From Crocinitomix sp. (GTDB lineage Bacteria; Bacteroidota; Bacteroidia; Flavobacteriales_D; Crocinitomicaceae), in assembly GCA_013138735.1 (NCBI GenBank), contig WTCE01000125.1, positions 1 to 33,385 of the forward strand: 33,385 bases of DNA, given 5' to 3'. Of this stretch, positions 8,185-16,212 are shown in pieces (the stretch's first letter is position 1; each line of letters opens with the position of its first letter). The notes below the pieces were generated by a model that saw only the letters and a list, made by a program, of their open reading frames with translations, was not told the origin of the DNA and ran no database searches. Both the position numbers and the translations under genes were made by a program.

Positions 8185-8192
8185 TATCTTTG
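8185..8192 (+). promoter_or_regulatory. Candidate -7 box TATCTTTG
   Basis: Exact TAnnTTTG match 25 nt before the ATG at 8218, with TTTC at 8164-8167 as a possible -33 element (17-nt spacing). It lies 136 bp downstream of the TTGGATA array. Confidence 0.6.
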
Positions 8193-8217
8193 AAGTCGAA
8201 ATGTAAAAAATTAAACA

Positions 8218-9639
8218 ATGAAAATCACGCTAATTTCTCTACTTTTAATTATTAATACCATTACTTGCTTTGCTCAAAAGGAATTTAACATTTGGTATTT
8301 TGGAGATAAAATTGGGTTAGATTTTAACTCAGGAACTCCAGAAATTCTTACTGATAGTGAAATGTTTGCAGGTGAGGGTTGCTCCTCAGTCAGTGACGCA
8401 GATGGGGCCTTACTTTTTTATACAAATGGTCTTAGTATTTATCGCAAAGATCATTTTGTAATGACAAACGGATCTGGTTTAGCTGGGCATGAAAGTAGTT
8501 CTCAGGCCGCGCACATAGTAAAAAAACCTGGCGTTAACAATATTTATTATGTTTTTACAACTGACGGTATCTTTGATTATAAGGGTCTTGCCTACAGTAT
8601 TGTTGATATGAGCATGAATGATGGATTTGGTGAGGTGACAGATAAAAATATATTAATCGCCGAAAAAACATGTGAAAAAGTAACGAGTACCTGTCATGCC
8701 AACAAAGAAGACATGTGGATTCTAACCCACAAAAGAGATAGTGATGCTTTTATTGCGTTTTTGTTAACTGCTGATGGTATTTCTATGACTGTTTTTAGCA
8801 ATGTTGGAGATTATGTTGATTCAGAAGGAGATCTTTACTCAGCAGCTCATGGAGAAATGAAAATCTCTCCATCAGGCGATAAATTAATAATAGCAAATTT
8901 TTATCATCAAAATCAGCTCTTAGATTTTGATAATACAACAGGGTTATTGTCAAACCCTTTGACATTGATTGAGCCCGACACAACTGATGGTCCGGGATTT
9001 AAAAGTCCTTTTGGATGTGAATTTTCGCCCTCGAGTACAAAAGTATATTTTTCAAATTTCTCTCATTTAGGAACGGACGACGAAATAATTCAGTTTGATT
9101 TAACAGCTGATGACATTGTTGGATCAAGATCAAATATTGGCGCTTCTCTTGATTACGTTTTAGCAGGAATGCAGCTTGCTCCTGATGGTAAAATATACAT
9201 TGCACGTCACAATTCTAATTATCTGTCCGTAATTAATGATCCCGACAATGATGGGCTTGATTGCAATTTTGAGGAACTAGCTGTTGACCTTGGAACTGGA
9301 GTATGCAAACTGGCCTTACCGAGTCATAACATCAAAATATTCCCGGATTTTGGAGCAGCTATTAAAGAGTATCAAACCGTTCAAAATGTGCAGCTATCTT
9401 TCAGTCCAAACCCCTTTGAGGCATCAAGTACGATTACCTTAGATGGTCTGGATCAGCATGAAAAATATATCATTAAAATAATGACGCTGACGGGAAAAAT
9501 TGTTCATTTGGAACCTATGAATGGAACTACGAGTTCATTAATTTTTGACAGATCTAATTTGAGCAACGGTATGTATTTGGCAGTTGTGCAGGATAGTAAT
9601 GAAAATATTGTGGCTCAATCAAAAATGATAATTCAATAA
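8218..9639 (+). CDS. Secreted beta-propeller-like protein with T9SS type A sorting domain
   Basis: A 473-aa exported protein. A signal peptide (about 1-19, ending CFAQ) is followed by NIWYFGDKIGLDF, a start shared by a large group of Bacteroidota secreted proteins. Repeated motifs such as SDADGALLFYTNG, KPGVNNIYYVFTTDG and MKISPSGDKL suggest a WD40/PQQ-like propeller over about 25-380. Residues of about 395-473 form a T9SS C-terminal domain: SFSPNPFEASSTI, then LTGKIV, then LSNGMYLAVV. The tail directs passage through the Por secretion system to the cell surface or medium. No catalytic residues are visible; adhesion or binding roles are possible. Confidence 0.88.
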   Translation: MKITLISLLLIINTITCFAQKEFNIWYFGDKIGLDFNSGTPEILTDSEMFAGEGCSSVSDADGALLFYTNGLSIYRKDHFVMTNGSGLAGHESSSQAAHIVKKPGVNNIYYVFTTDGIFDYKGLAYSIVDMSMNDGFGEVTDKNILIAEKTCEKVTSTCHANKEDMWILTHKRDSDAFIAFLLTADGISMTVFSNVGDYVDSEGDLYSAAHGEMKISPSGDKLIIANFYHQNQLLDFDNTTGLLSNPLTLIEPDTTDGPGFKSPFGCEFSPSSTKVYFSNFSHLGTDDEIIQFDLTADDIVGSRSNIGASLDYVLAGMQLAPDGKIYIARHNSNYLSVINDPDNDGLDCNFEELAVDLGTGVCKLALPSHNIKIFPDFGAAIKEYQTVQNVQLSFSPNPFEASSTITLDGLDQHEKYIIKIMTLTGKIVHLEPMNGTTSSLIFDRSNLSNGMYLAVVQDSNENIVAQSKMIIQ

Positions 9640-9650
9640 TTTCATTAAAG

Positions 9651-10172
9651 TCACAATCGCTCAATTGCTTCAATCAAATCATCCAATCTTTTTGCTGAGA
9701 GACTCATGGCTTTAGTCGTATAATTTGCCATATTATAGTAGTCCTCGCGGTCTTTCAATTTTTCTTCAATAAAAGTCAATAGCGCTTCTTTATCATCCTT
9801 AATAGGTTCGATTAAGGGGCGAATACCTTTTGCATTTTGTAAACGATCTAGCAAAACCTTCGGTTCTAATTGTAAATAAACGGATTTTCCTTTTTCGAGG
9901 ATGAGTGACATATTATCATTGAAACAGGGCGTTCCTCCACCCAATGATATAATTGTATTTTCAGCATCCAAATCTTGTAACCAATTTGTTTCAAGGGTTC
10001 GAAAACCTTCCTCTCCTAACAAGTCAAAAAGTTGCTCAATGGTAGCGTCATTTTCCTTTTCTATTTCCTGATCAGCATCTAAAAACGAATAGTTCATTCG
10101 TTTAGAAAGCCGTTTTCCTAAGCGGGATTTCCCAGCGCCCATAAAACCAATCAAAAAAACACAATTCTTCAT
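9651..10172 (-). CDS. aroK: Shikimate kinase
   Basis: Phosphorylates shikimate with ATP to shikimate 3-phosphate in the chorismate pathway; cytoplasmic. Counting from MKNCVFLI, the protein has 173 residues with Walker A GFMGAGKS (9-16). FLDADQEIE supplies the Mg/shikimate Asp, GFRTLE supplies the conserved Arg, and SLGGGTP is the shikimate-binding glycine motif. GIRPLI is the lid-region Arg. An upstream in-frame ATG at 10181 is rejected because it falls inside an exact -7 promoter box. It converges with the T9SS gene ending 11 nt away and diverges from the gene at 10270. Confidence 0.95.
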   Translation of the reverse strand: MKNCVFLIGFMGAGKSRLGKRLSKRMNYSFLDADQEIEKENDATIEQLFDLLGEEGFRTLETNWLQDLDAENTIISLGGGTPCFNDNMSLILEKGKSVYLQLEPKVLLDRLQNAKGIRPLIEPIKDDKEALLTFIEEKLKDREDYYNMANYTTKAMSLSAKRLDDLIEAIERL

Positions 10173-10178
10173 GCGGGG

Positions 10179-10186
10179 CAAAGATA
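10179..10186 (-). promoter_or_regulatory. Candidate -7 box TATCTTTG for aroK
   Basis: Exact TAnnTTTG match on the minus strand, ending only 6 nt before the chosen aroK ATG. If real, the mRNA is leaderless or nearly so, and the box rules out the alternative ATG at 10181. Confidence 0.6.
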
Positions 10187-10257
10187 ATGAAATGGTGAGA
10201 ATTTCACCGATCAGGAATTATGACGGGTTCACAATTAAGTATTCCGAAATGAATTTT

Positions 10258-10265
10258 TAATTTTG
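10258..10265 (+). promoter_or_regulatory. Candidate -7 box TAATTTTG
   Basis: Exact TAnnTTTG match ending 4 nt before the ATG at 10270, predicting a leaderless or near-leaderless transcript. It mirrors the aroK promoter on the other strand. Confidence 0.5.
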
Positions 10266-10269
10266 CGCC

Positions 10270-10815
10270 ATGACAAAGCTTAATTCAGAAGTACTTGGAA
10301 CATTGGTTCAAAACGAAGAAATTGCAGATTGGTGGCATAGCGCCCCTATTCACATTCCTTTACTCGATATAGAATTAGGCATTACTTGTGTTGAATTAGA
10401 CCCGAGTGTTGACGAACAGTTTTTGGCTGAGGCAGACTTAGCAATAAAAAACTTCTTGGACTTGCAGGCTTTTGACAAATTAAAAATGGCTCCTCATATC
10501 TTTGCAAACTTTGTAGAAATCTGTTCTTATATAGAAGAGTCGGCCATTCCAGAAAAAATGAAGGGAGCACAACCTTTAAGTATTTGGAACTTCGTTCATC
10601 CAAGTGCCATTTATGTGAGCAGGCGTCAAAGCAATGACAAGGACATTTATATTGTACTGGCATGCGAATGCGACTGGGAAACAGAGCATGGCTTGCAATT
10701 GGTTTTTAGACAAGGCAAAAAATTAACACGTGTAAGTGACCAAGATGGCCACTTGACGGAAGCAGATGCTTTTAACTTACCAGATGCTGAAGATGTGTTA
10801 TTATCGGCATTTTAA
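10270..10815 (+). CDS. DUF6985-like cytoplasmic protein, unknown function
   Basis: A 181-aa soluble acidic protein with no signal peptide or membrane segment. The C-terminal half contains YIVLACECDWETEHGLQLVF, then RVSDQDGHLTEADAF. This block recurs in Bacteroidota and other bacterial proteins that I recall as DUF6985; the label is from memory and unverified. Conserved Cys, Asp, Trp, Glu and His in CECDWETEHG could form a binding site, but no activity is known to me. It is divergent from aroK, with 97 bp between the two start codons, and ends 17 nt before a convergent T9SS gene. Confidence 0.75.
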   Translation: MTKLNSEVLGTLVQNEEIADWWHSAPIHIPLLDIELGITCVELDPSVDEQFLAEADLAIKNFLDLQAFDKLKMAPHIFANFVEICSYIEESAIPEKMKGAQPLSIWNFVHPSAIYVSRRQSNDKDIYIVLACECDWETEHGLQLVFRQGKKLTRVSDQDGHLTEADAFNLPDAEDVLLSAF

Positions 10816-10831
10816 ACTGAAAGCGCAATAG

Positions 10832-11806
10832 CTATTTGACGATTTTTATTGTCTGCACTACTCCATCATTTTCGCATTTCAGAATATACAAGCCACTTTC
10901 TAAACTTGCCATACTAATTTGGATGTTTGATTCGGATATAGCATCATTCGAATAAACGATTTGTCCAATTGAATTGTAAAGCTGAATTGACGTTTTCTTA
11001 TTTTCATCAATTAATCCCACATTTAAAATATTAGTCGTTGGATCTAAAAAGGCATTCATTAAATCTTTTTCTATTTCATTTTCATTGATAGCTGAAGCAT
11101 CTATAAATAATTCAACACTGATATCGTCAACAAAATAATAGGCGCCATAAGTCCCAGGTTCGCCAGAAGCGGTCTCATTCGCCATCAATGTTGTTGCAGC
11201 ATCATCATTAAAATGTCCAATTGTTATATAGCCCATTGCTTCCGTTGCAGTAATAGTATCACTAATAAGCACCCAATCTTCAGTTTCCAAAATAACTTCT
11301 GTTGAAACTACTTGTGCATCAAAATCAAGCACACCATCCGTTCCAATTGAAGGCGCATCAGTAGACAAATAAGCCCCCAATCCAGTTGCCCCATATTCAA
11401 TATTATCTGCCAAAGAAGTATAAAACGAAACAATATACTGTTCTTCTACGACCAAATTCTCAGTCAATTCTACCTGAACATACTGCCGTTGATTTAAATC
11501 TGGGATTGTATAAATCCATAATCCAACCATAACTTCTCCAGAATGAGGTGCTTGATTGCCTTTAATACCTATTGGCCCAGGATAAGTGCTTAAAGGTTGA
11601 TAATTATAACAGGCCTCATCAATTGATGTATAATATGCTAATGGAGTTGCAGTGTTGGGATTGTTCCAATCTTCTAAACTAGATTCTAAATCGCCGTCTA
11701 TTCCACAAGTGGATGAAATTACACCTTCAAAATCTGGATTAGGCACTAAGTTTTGACCAGTCGCATTGATTGAAAAGGCCAATAGGCTGTAAAAGATAAT
11801 CTTCAT
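10832..11806 (-). CDS. Secreted protein with T9SS type A sorting domain
   Basis: A 324-aa exported protein. The signal peptide covers about 1-17 and ends ATGQ; the mature part starts NLVPNPDFEG. That opening is typical of carbohydrate-binding-like jelly-roll domains in Bacteroidota cargo proteins. The middle (about 20-235) is strand-rich and contains DDISVELF at its end, as in such domains. The last 75 residues form a T9SS tail: DPTTNILNVGL, then IQLYNSIGQIVYS, then LESGLYILKCENDG. It is predicted to be delivered to the cell surface or medium through the Por system. No enzymatic motif is visible. It converges with the gene ending at 10815. Confidence 0.87.
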   Translation of the reverse strand: MKIIFYSLLAFSINATGQNLVPNPDFEGVISSTCGIDGDLESSLEDWNNPNTATPLAYYTSIDEACYNYQPLSTYPGPIGIKGNQAPHSGEVMVGLWIYTIPDLNQRQYVQVELTENLVVEEQYIVSFYTSLADNIEYGATGLGAYLSTDAPSIGTDGVLDFDAQVVSTEVILETEDWVLISDTITATEAMGYITIGHFNDDAATTLMANETASGEPGTYGAYYFVDDISVELFIDASAINENEIEKDLMNAFLDPTTNILNVGLIDENKKTSIQLYNSIGQIVYSNDAISESNIQISMASLESGLYILKCENDGVVQTIKIVK

Positions 11807-11875
11807 AAAAATTTTATTATTGTTGTTAATTTGATGCTTTTGAGCAAGAAAGGGTTGGTTTAGGTTTAATTTTTT

Positions 11876-11892
11876 TTCGAAATTATTTCGAA
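11876..11892. promoter_or_regulatory. 17-bp dyad TTCGAAAT-T-ATTTCGAA
   Basis: A perfect 8-bp inverted repeat around a central T, flanked on both sides by T-runs, about 70 bp upstream of the start of the minus-strand T9SS gene. It could be an operator or a weak AT-rich hairpin. The rest of 11807-12121 holds no gene that I can see. Confidence 0.35.
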
Positions 11893-12121
11893 TCGTTTTT
11901 TTTAAAACAGTTCAGAACTTAAATTGTTGCCCAAACTGACATTAAAATTTTACAGAATCCTGCTCAGTTTTCATACAATTCCACTCTGCATTCAGCATAA
12001 TACGGCATTAATTTCAATTTAAAAACAATTTTTATTTAACCCTTAATTTTTTGACTTTCAATCGGTTATTTTGGAGTTTAGATTGATTCGAAAAAAGAAT
12101 TTAAAAAATAATCCAATTTAT

Positions 12122-12152
12122 TTTGGGAAATAAAATAAACCCTGTATATTTG
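12122..12152 (+). promoter_or_regulatory. Canonical Bacteroidota promoter for tRNA-Lys
   Basis: TTTG at 12122-12125, an exact 19-nt spacer, then TATATTTG at 12145-12152. This is the complete -33/-7 consensus and lies 16 nt upstream of the tRNA-Lys 5' end. Confidence 0.9.
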
Positions 12153-12168
12153 CACCCGCAATAAGGAA

Positions 12169-12244
12169 GATCTGTTAGCTCAGCTGGTAGAGCATCTCCC
12201 TTTTAAGGAGAGGGTCCAGGGTTCGAGCCCCTGACAGATCACCA
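12169..12244 (+). tRNA. tRNA-Lys(TTT)
   Basis: A full cloverleaf. Acceptor GATCTGT pairs with ACAGATC, and TAGCTC opens the D arm. The anticodon stem TCTCC/GGAGA encloses the loop CTTTTAA with anticodon TTT. The T arm is CAGGG/CCCTG with TTCGAGC. Discriminator A and a genome-encoded CCA (12242-12244) complete it. It has its own consensus promoter and terminator. Confidence 0.98.
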
Positions 12245-12254
12245 AAGCAAAATG

Positions 12255-12286
12255 AAGCCTTGACAGCAATGTCGAGGCTTTTTTTT
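12255..12286 (+). terminator. Rho-independent terminator of tRNA-Lys
   Basis: An 11-bp stem (12255-12265 with 12270-12280, one G-T pair) capped by a GCAA tetraloop of the GNRA type and followed by eight Ts. Confidence 0.93.
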
Positions 12287-12628
12287 GTGAATAAAATTTA
12301 GGGGCGAGAAGTGCTGCCTTGAGCTAATCGAAACATTTATGTAAAGGGAACTCGTAGAAAGCCCCTGCTTGCCTTCGCGAAGTTTCAACTACTCAAGGCG
12401 AAGAACTCGATTTAATTTATCTTTATTCTGTTTTGCCTTCATTCAAAAGTCATTCGGATTCGTCAGACGATATTAAGGAAGCAACAATAGTCTAATTTTA
12501 AGAAATAGCTTAACAACCCACCCCAACATTCATAAAATACCGCTCAGCCCTCACTAATCACTACTCATAAAATAATCCATAATCACCCAACAAAAATTCC
12601 CTAGCTTTGTAATTCAAACCGAAACAAC
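12287..12628. other. Gene-free spacer with short inverted motifs
   Basis: No coding frame is convincing. The stretch holds a CTTCGCGAAG palindrome near 12372; the same core occurs near 8113. TAGCTTTG at 12602-12609 is an exact -7 box 19 nt before the TonB-dependent receptor ATG and is its likely promoter. Confidence 0.5.
12602..12609 (+). promoter_or_regulatory. Candidate -7 box TAGCTTTG
   Basis: Exact TAnnTTTG match ending 19 nt before the start codon of the TonB-dependent receptor; no -33 TTTG at the usual spacing. Confidence 0.55.
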
Positions 12629-15067
12629 ATGATTTTTAGACAATTACAACTCATAGCAAGTGCCGCTTTTATTTTATGCACATCTTTTGCAGCACAGGCA
12701 CAATCAACGTTTAATGTTACCGGAATTGTTTCTTCGGAAAAAGCTGCCGTGCCTTTTGCAACGGTTTTAGTGAAAGCTAGTAGCGATTCTTCTGTTGTTA
12801 AGTTTGGAGTGACGGATACCTTAGGAGAATTTAGAGTTAGTGGCGTTCCGAATGGGGATTATTTTGTACGAATTTCATCAATTGGTTTTGAGAATTATAG
12901 TTCAGCTGGGTTTAGTGTGAGTGGTAAATCACAAGCAATGGGTGCCATAGAAATGTTGCCTGACGCGGATCTTGAAACGGTGCAAGTATTACAATTAAGA
13001 CCAATCATTGAAATTCATCCAGACAAAACGGTATTTAATGTTGACAATACCTTGAATGCTACGGGATCAAACGGCTATGATTTATTACGTAAAGCGCCAG
13101 GTGTCATCATAGACAATAATAACAACATTATTGTAGAAGGAAAATCGGGAGTTCAGATTTTTATTGACAATAAACCGTCCATATTGGCAGGTGATGATTT
13201 AATCAATTATTTGAGAACATTACAAGCCGCAGATATCGACAAAATTGAAATTATTACACAACCGTCTGCTAAATTTGATGCTGCTGGAAATGCTGGGATT
13301 ATCAATATCATTTTGAAAAGAGATAAAAATTTAGGGACAAACGGAACCATTACCGCTGGGTATGCTTATGGGCGGAATCATCATGGAAATTCATCCATAT
13401 CTTTAAATCATAGAAATAAAAGAACGAATGTTTACGCTTCTTACAGCAATAATTTTGGTAAAAACTGGAGTTTCTTTGACATGGATCGTACACAATACGG
13501 TTACCTCTATAATACAGAAACTACAAATAACAATTATACCGGAGCGCACAATGCAAAAGTGGGTGCCGATTGGTTTTTAAGCGATAAACATACCATTGGT
13601 GTGCTGGCAAGTGGGAGCTTTTTTGATTCGAAAGGTGAAGGGGTTACGAACACATTTATCATTCCGCTTGAAACGAATATTGCAGAACAACAATTGATTG
13701 CTGAAAATAGTGGCTTTGGAACGAACTATCAGGTGGCAGGAAATGTTAATTATCGTTTTGCAGATACCTTGGGTCATGAACTAACAATGGATGCCGATTA
13801 TGCTGTTTATAATAGAGATGCAACAAATTATCAACCCAATCTTTATCTCGACGGTATCACTCAGGATACTTTATTTGAGAATAATTATCGCATGAATACA
13901 CCTACCGCGATTTCTATTTATTCGGCAAAAATTGATTATAGCCAAAATTTATGGAATGGAAAAGCAAGTATTGGTGTAAAATCATCCTTTGTAACAACTG
14001 ATAATAACTTTAATTTTTATGATGTTTCAGATGGAGTTGATGTCTTAAATATAGATCGAACGAATCAGTTTATCTATTCAGAAAACATTAATGCGGCCTA
14101 TATTAATTATGCAAAAAACTTGAGCAAAAAGTGGAAAATGCAATTGGGTTTACGGGCAGAGCACACCAAATCGAACGGTGAATTAATTAGCACGCAACAA
14201 AGTGATGAGGATGAAGTAAAACGGGAATACATTAACCTGTTCCCTAGTGGTGGATTGACGTTTAATCCGAACCATAAACATATGTGGGCCTTAACTTTCA
14301 GCAAACGAATTCAACGTCCAAATTATCAATCATTAAATCCGTTTGTGAACCAATCTACTGAGCTTTCTTTTATGAAGGGGAATCCATTTTTACAACCGCA
14401 ATATGGTTATAATGCCCGTGTAGCACATACCTTTAAATATCGCTTTACAACCTCTATAAGTTACGGTTATGTTCAAGACTTTTTTGCGCAAGTAACAGAT
14501 ACACTTGGGACAGACAAAGCTTTTTTAACTTCCTTAAACGTTGCCGACCAAAGCACGCTAAACATTGGAGTGAGTTTACCATTTCAAATAAAAAAATGGT
14601 GGAGCGTTTATCTTTCAGTCAATGCTTCTACAACTTCTTATATCGCCAATGATCCAAAATTCAATCCAATTACGCAGGAATCGATAAATGGCTATGCGCA
14701 AAACACTTTTTTGCTTCCAAAAGGATTTAAGTTAGAACTTTCTGGATGGGTTAGTTCTCCTTCAGTTTGGGGTGGAACTTATATAACCCAAAGCATGGGA
14801 TCTTTTAATGCTGCCATTGAGAAGAAGTTTTTAAACGACAATTTATCTTTGCGTCTAGCTGGTTCAGATATCTTTTATACGTCATTTTGGAAAGCAAATG
14901 CGACTTTTGGAGATGTTTCTTTTATTGGTTCTGGTGGATATGAAAGTCAACGCATTTCTTTTAACATTAGCTATAATTTTGGTAATAAGGATGTGAAGAA
15001 AACGCGCGATCGTGAAACGGGATTAGAGGATGAGAATAAGAGGACTGGTGGTGACGGGGGTAGATAG
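12629..15067 (+). CDS. TonB-dependent outer-membrane receptor with CarboxypepD_reg domain
   Basis: An 812-aa outer-membrane protein. The signal peptide is about 1-24 (AAQA/QS). A carboxypeptidase-regulatory-like beta-sandwich spans about 28-110, starting FNVTGIVSSEKAAVPFATV. The plug region at about 120-235 includes NATGSNGYDLLRKAPGV and IEIITQPSAKFDAAGNAGI. The remainder, about 240-800, is the beta-barrel. The basic/acidic tail after NISYNFGN is usual in the 'outer membrane beta-barrel' subgroup of these receptors. TonB-ExbBD-energised uptake of an unknown ligand is expected. No SusD partner follows, so it is not a standard glycan-utilisation pair. Confidence 0.93.
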   Translation: MIFRQLQLIASAAFILCTSFAAQAQSTFNVTGIVSSEKAAVPFATVLVKASSDSSVVKFGVTDTLGEFRVSGVPNGDYFVRISSIGFENYSSAGFSVSGKSQAMGAIEMLPDADLETVQVLQLRPIIEIHPDKTVFNVDNTLNATGSNGYDLLRKAPGVIIDNNNNIIVEGKSGVQIFIDNKPSILAGDDLINYLRTLQAADIDKIEIITQPSAKFDAAGNAGIINIILKRDKNLGTNGTITAGYAYGRNHHGNSSISLNHRNKRTNVYASYSNNFGKNWSFFDMDRTQYGYLYNTETTNNNYTGAHNAKVGADWFLSDKHTIGVLASGSFFDSKGEGVTNTFIIPLETNIAEQQLIAENSGFGTNYQVAGNVNYRFADTLGHELTMDADYAVYNRDATNYQPNLYLDGITQDTLFENNYRMNTPTAISIYSAKIDYSQNLWNGKASIGVKSSFVTTDNNFNFYDVSDGVDVLNIDRTNQFIYSENINAAYINYAKNLSKKWKMQLGLRAEHTKSNGELISTQQSDEDEVKREYINLFPSGGLTFNPNHKHMWALTFSKRIQRPNYQSLNPFVNQSTELSFMKGNPFLQPQYGYNARVAHTFKYRFTTSISYGYVQDFFAQVTDTLGTDKAFLTSLNVADQSTLNIGVSLPFQIKKWWSVYLSVNASTTSYIANDPKFNPITQESINGYAQNTFLLPKGFKLELSGWVSSPSVWGGTYITQSMGSFNAAIEKKFLNDNLSLRLAGSDIFYTSFWKANATFGDVSFIGSGGYESQRISFNISYNFGNKDVKKTRDRETGLEDENKRTGGDGGR

Positions 15068-15912
15068 ATTTGTTGATTTTCATTTTAATCTTTTCAGAAC
15101 CATGGCCTAATTGGCGATCAAGACTAATTGTTGGGTATTAGAGATAAAATGTGAAAATTATGAGACTCGAAAATGACATCCTTTCATATTCAAATTTAAT
15201 GATGAATTAAGATTTATTCTTTTAATGAAACTATGGTACTTTTTGCTCGACCAAAAAGCACCAAAAAGGAGAAAAAGCACTGCTTTTGAAGTAGCAGGGC
15301 TAAAATTCGGAGGGCACATTCTCAAATCAATCCGCCTGAGGCGGATCAATTCTCCGACGAACGCCTATAAACATTTTAACTCTTTATCGAAGTTTTGCAA
15401 TAATCAAAGCCGTGGATTTAGACTATCAGTAAATTATTCCCCCTTAAATTCCTAAGCAACTTTCCCCACCGACCGAAGCCTTTCCACGACGGCTGTAGCC
15501 TTTAGCGAAGGATCTTGGCAAAGGACTTTGTAACTGATCCGTAATTTGAAGTTCGTTTGAATTTCACCCCTTTTTCCTTTTTGTCTTGATACAAAAGAAA
15601 GAAAAAGATCAAGACCCGGATTTTTTTCTTTCATGGCACTCCTAAAAACGGACAACGTCGGTGATCTCCCTGCTTCGCTACGGGAGCTTCCTCTCTTGTT
15701 AACCGGTTTTAGTTCGCTGCATTCAATCAAAAAATATGGTCGGAAATTTGCCTTTGATTTGTTTTAACAATTCGATTAGATGTTTAAATCCAGATGTGCA
15801 CACACCAACTCTCAAAGACCTGGTCATCTACAGCTTATTACGTTCGTTTAGACGTCTCCTATCAATAATTAACGACAGCTTTAATCAAAATAAATTTGCA
15901 TAGCTCAAAAAG
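15068..15912. other. Long gene-free, repeat-like intergenic stretch
   Basis: About 850 bp with no credible gene. Short open frames on both strands (for example 15225-15455 plus and 15452-15730 minus) have composition and wording I associate with spurious translations of dispersed Bacteroidota intergenic repeats. Visible parts are a poly-A/T-flanked stretch around 15235-15275, a GC palindrome at 15330-15346, and inverted GCTTCGC/GCGAAG-type motifs near 15480-15510 and 15670-15690. TAAATTTG at 15891-15898 is a possible -7 box for the downstream regulator. Confidence 0.5.
15330..15346. repeat. Palindrome ATCCGCCT-G-AGGCGGAT
   Basis: A perfect 8-bp inverted repeat around a single G. It resembles short GC palindromes dispersed in many Bacteroidota intergenic regions. 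It has no T-run. Confidence 0.6.
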
Positions 15913-15934
15913 TATTTAGATATTTGTCTAAATA
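15913..15934. promoter_or_regulatory. Operator-like dyad TATTTAGA-N6-TCTAAATA
   Basis: A perfect 8-bp inverted repeat separated by TATTTG, ending 8 nt before the ATG of the ArsR-type regulator. ArsR-family dimers bind such imperfect or perfect dyads; the position suggests autorepression of the sdpRI-hydrolase operon. The spacer also forms part of a near-consensus -7 box (GATATTTG at 15919-15926). Confidence 0.7.
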
Positions 15935-15942
15935 TATAATTA

Positions 15943-16212
15943 ATGAAGAACCTCTTCAAAGCGCTAAACGATCAAACGCGGCGTGAAATATTAGATTTAT
16001 TAAAGGAAAAGGAGATGACTGCAGGAGAAATTGCGGAAAAATTCAACATTTCCAAGCCTAGTATTTCGCATCACCTTGATTTATTAAAACGTGCCGATTT
16101 GGTTTCAAGCGTTAAAAAAGGACAATTCGTCACCTACTCTATCAACACCACAGTTTTAGAAGATTTGGTTTCATGGGTAATGACTTTAAAACAAGATAAA
16201 GATGAAGACTAG
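15943..16212 (+). CDS. sdpR: ArsR-family autorepressor, SdpR type
   Basis: An 89-aa winged-helix regulator. FKALNDQTRREILDLLKE is the standard ArsR opening, and the recognition helix is in AGEIAEKFNISKPSISHHLDLL. The wing segment VSSVKKGQFVTYSINT follows. No metal-binding Cys motif (CVC-type) is present, so it is unlikely to be a metal sensor. It overlaps the SdpI-like gene by 11 nt. In Bacillus subtilis SdpR represses its own operon and is sequestered at the membrane by toxin-bound SdpI. The pairing here implies an equivalent circuit, though the signal in this organism is unknown. A perfect dyad sits immediately upstream. Confidence 0.88.
   Translation: MKNLFKALNDQTRREILDLLKEKEMTAGEIAEKFNISKPSISHHLDLLKRADLVSSVKKGQFVTYSINTTVLEDLVSWVMTLKQDKDED

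Noticed and set aside
12629-15067. SusC-type glycan receptor.
   Set aside because: No SusD-like gene follows and the protein has the shorter 'outer membrane beta-barrel' architecture and tail.
15452-15730. Minus-strand 92-codon frame in the long gap before the ArsR-type regulator.
   Set aside because: Composition and wording match spurious translations of Bacteroidota intergenic repeats; no start signal.
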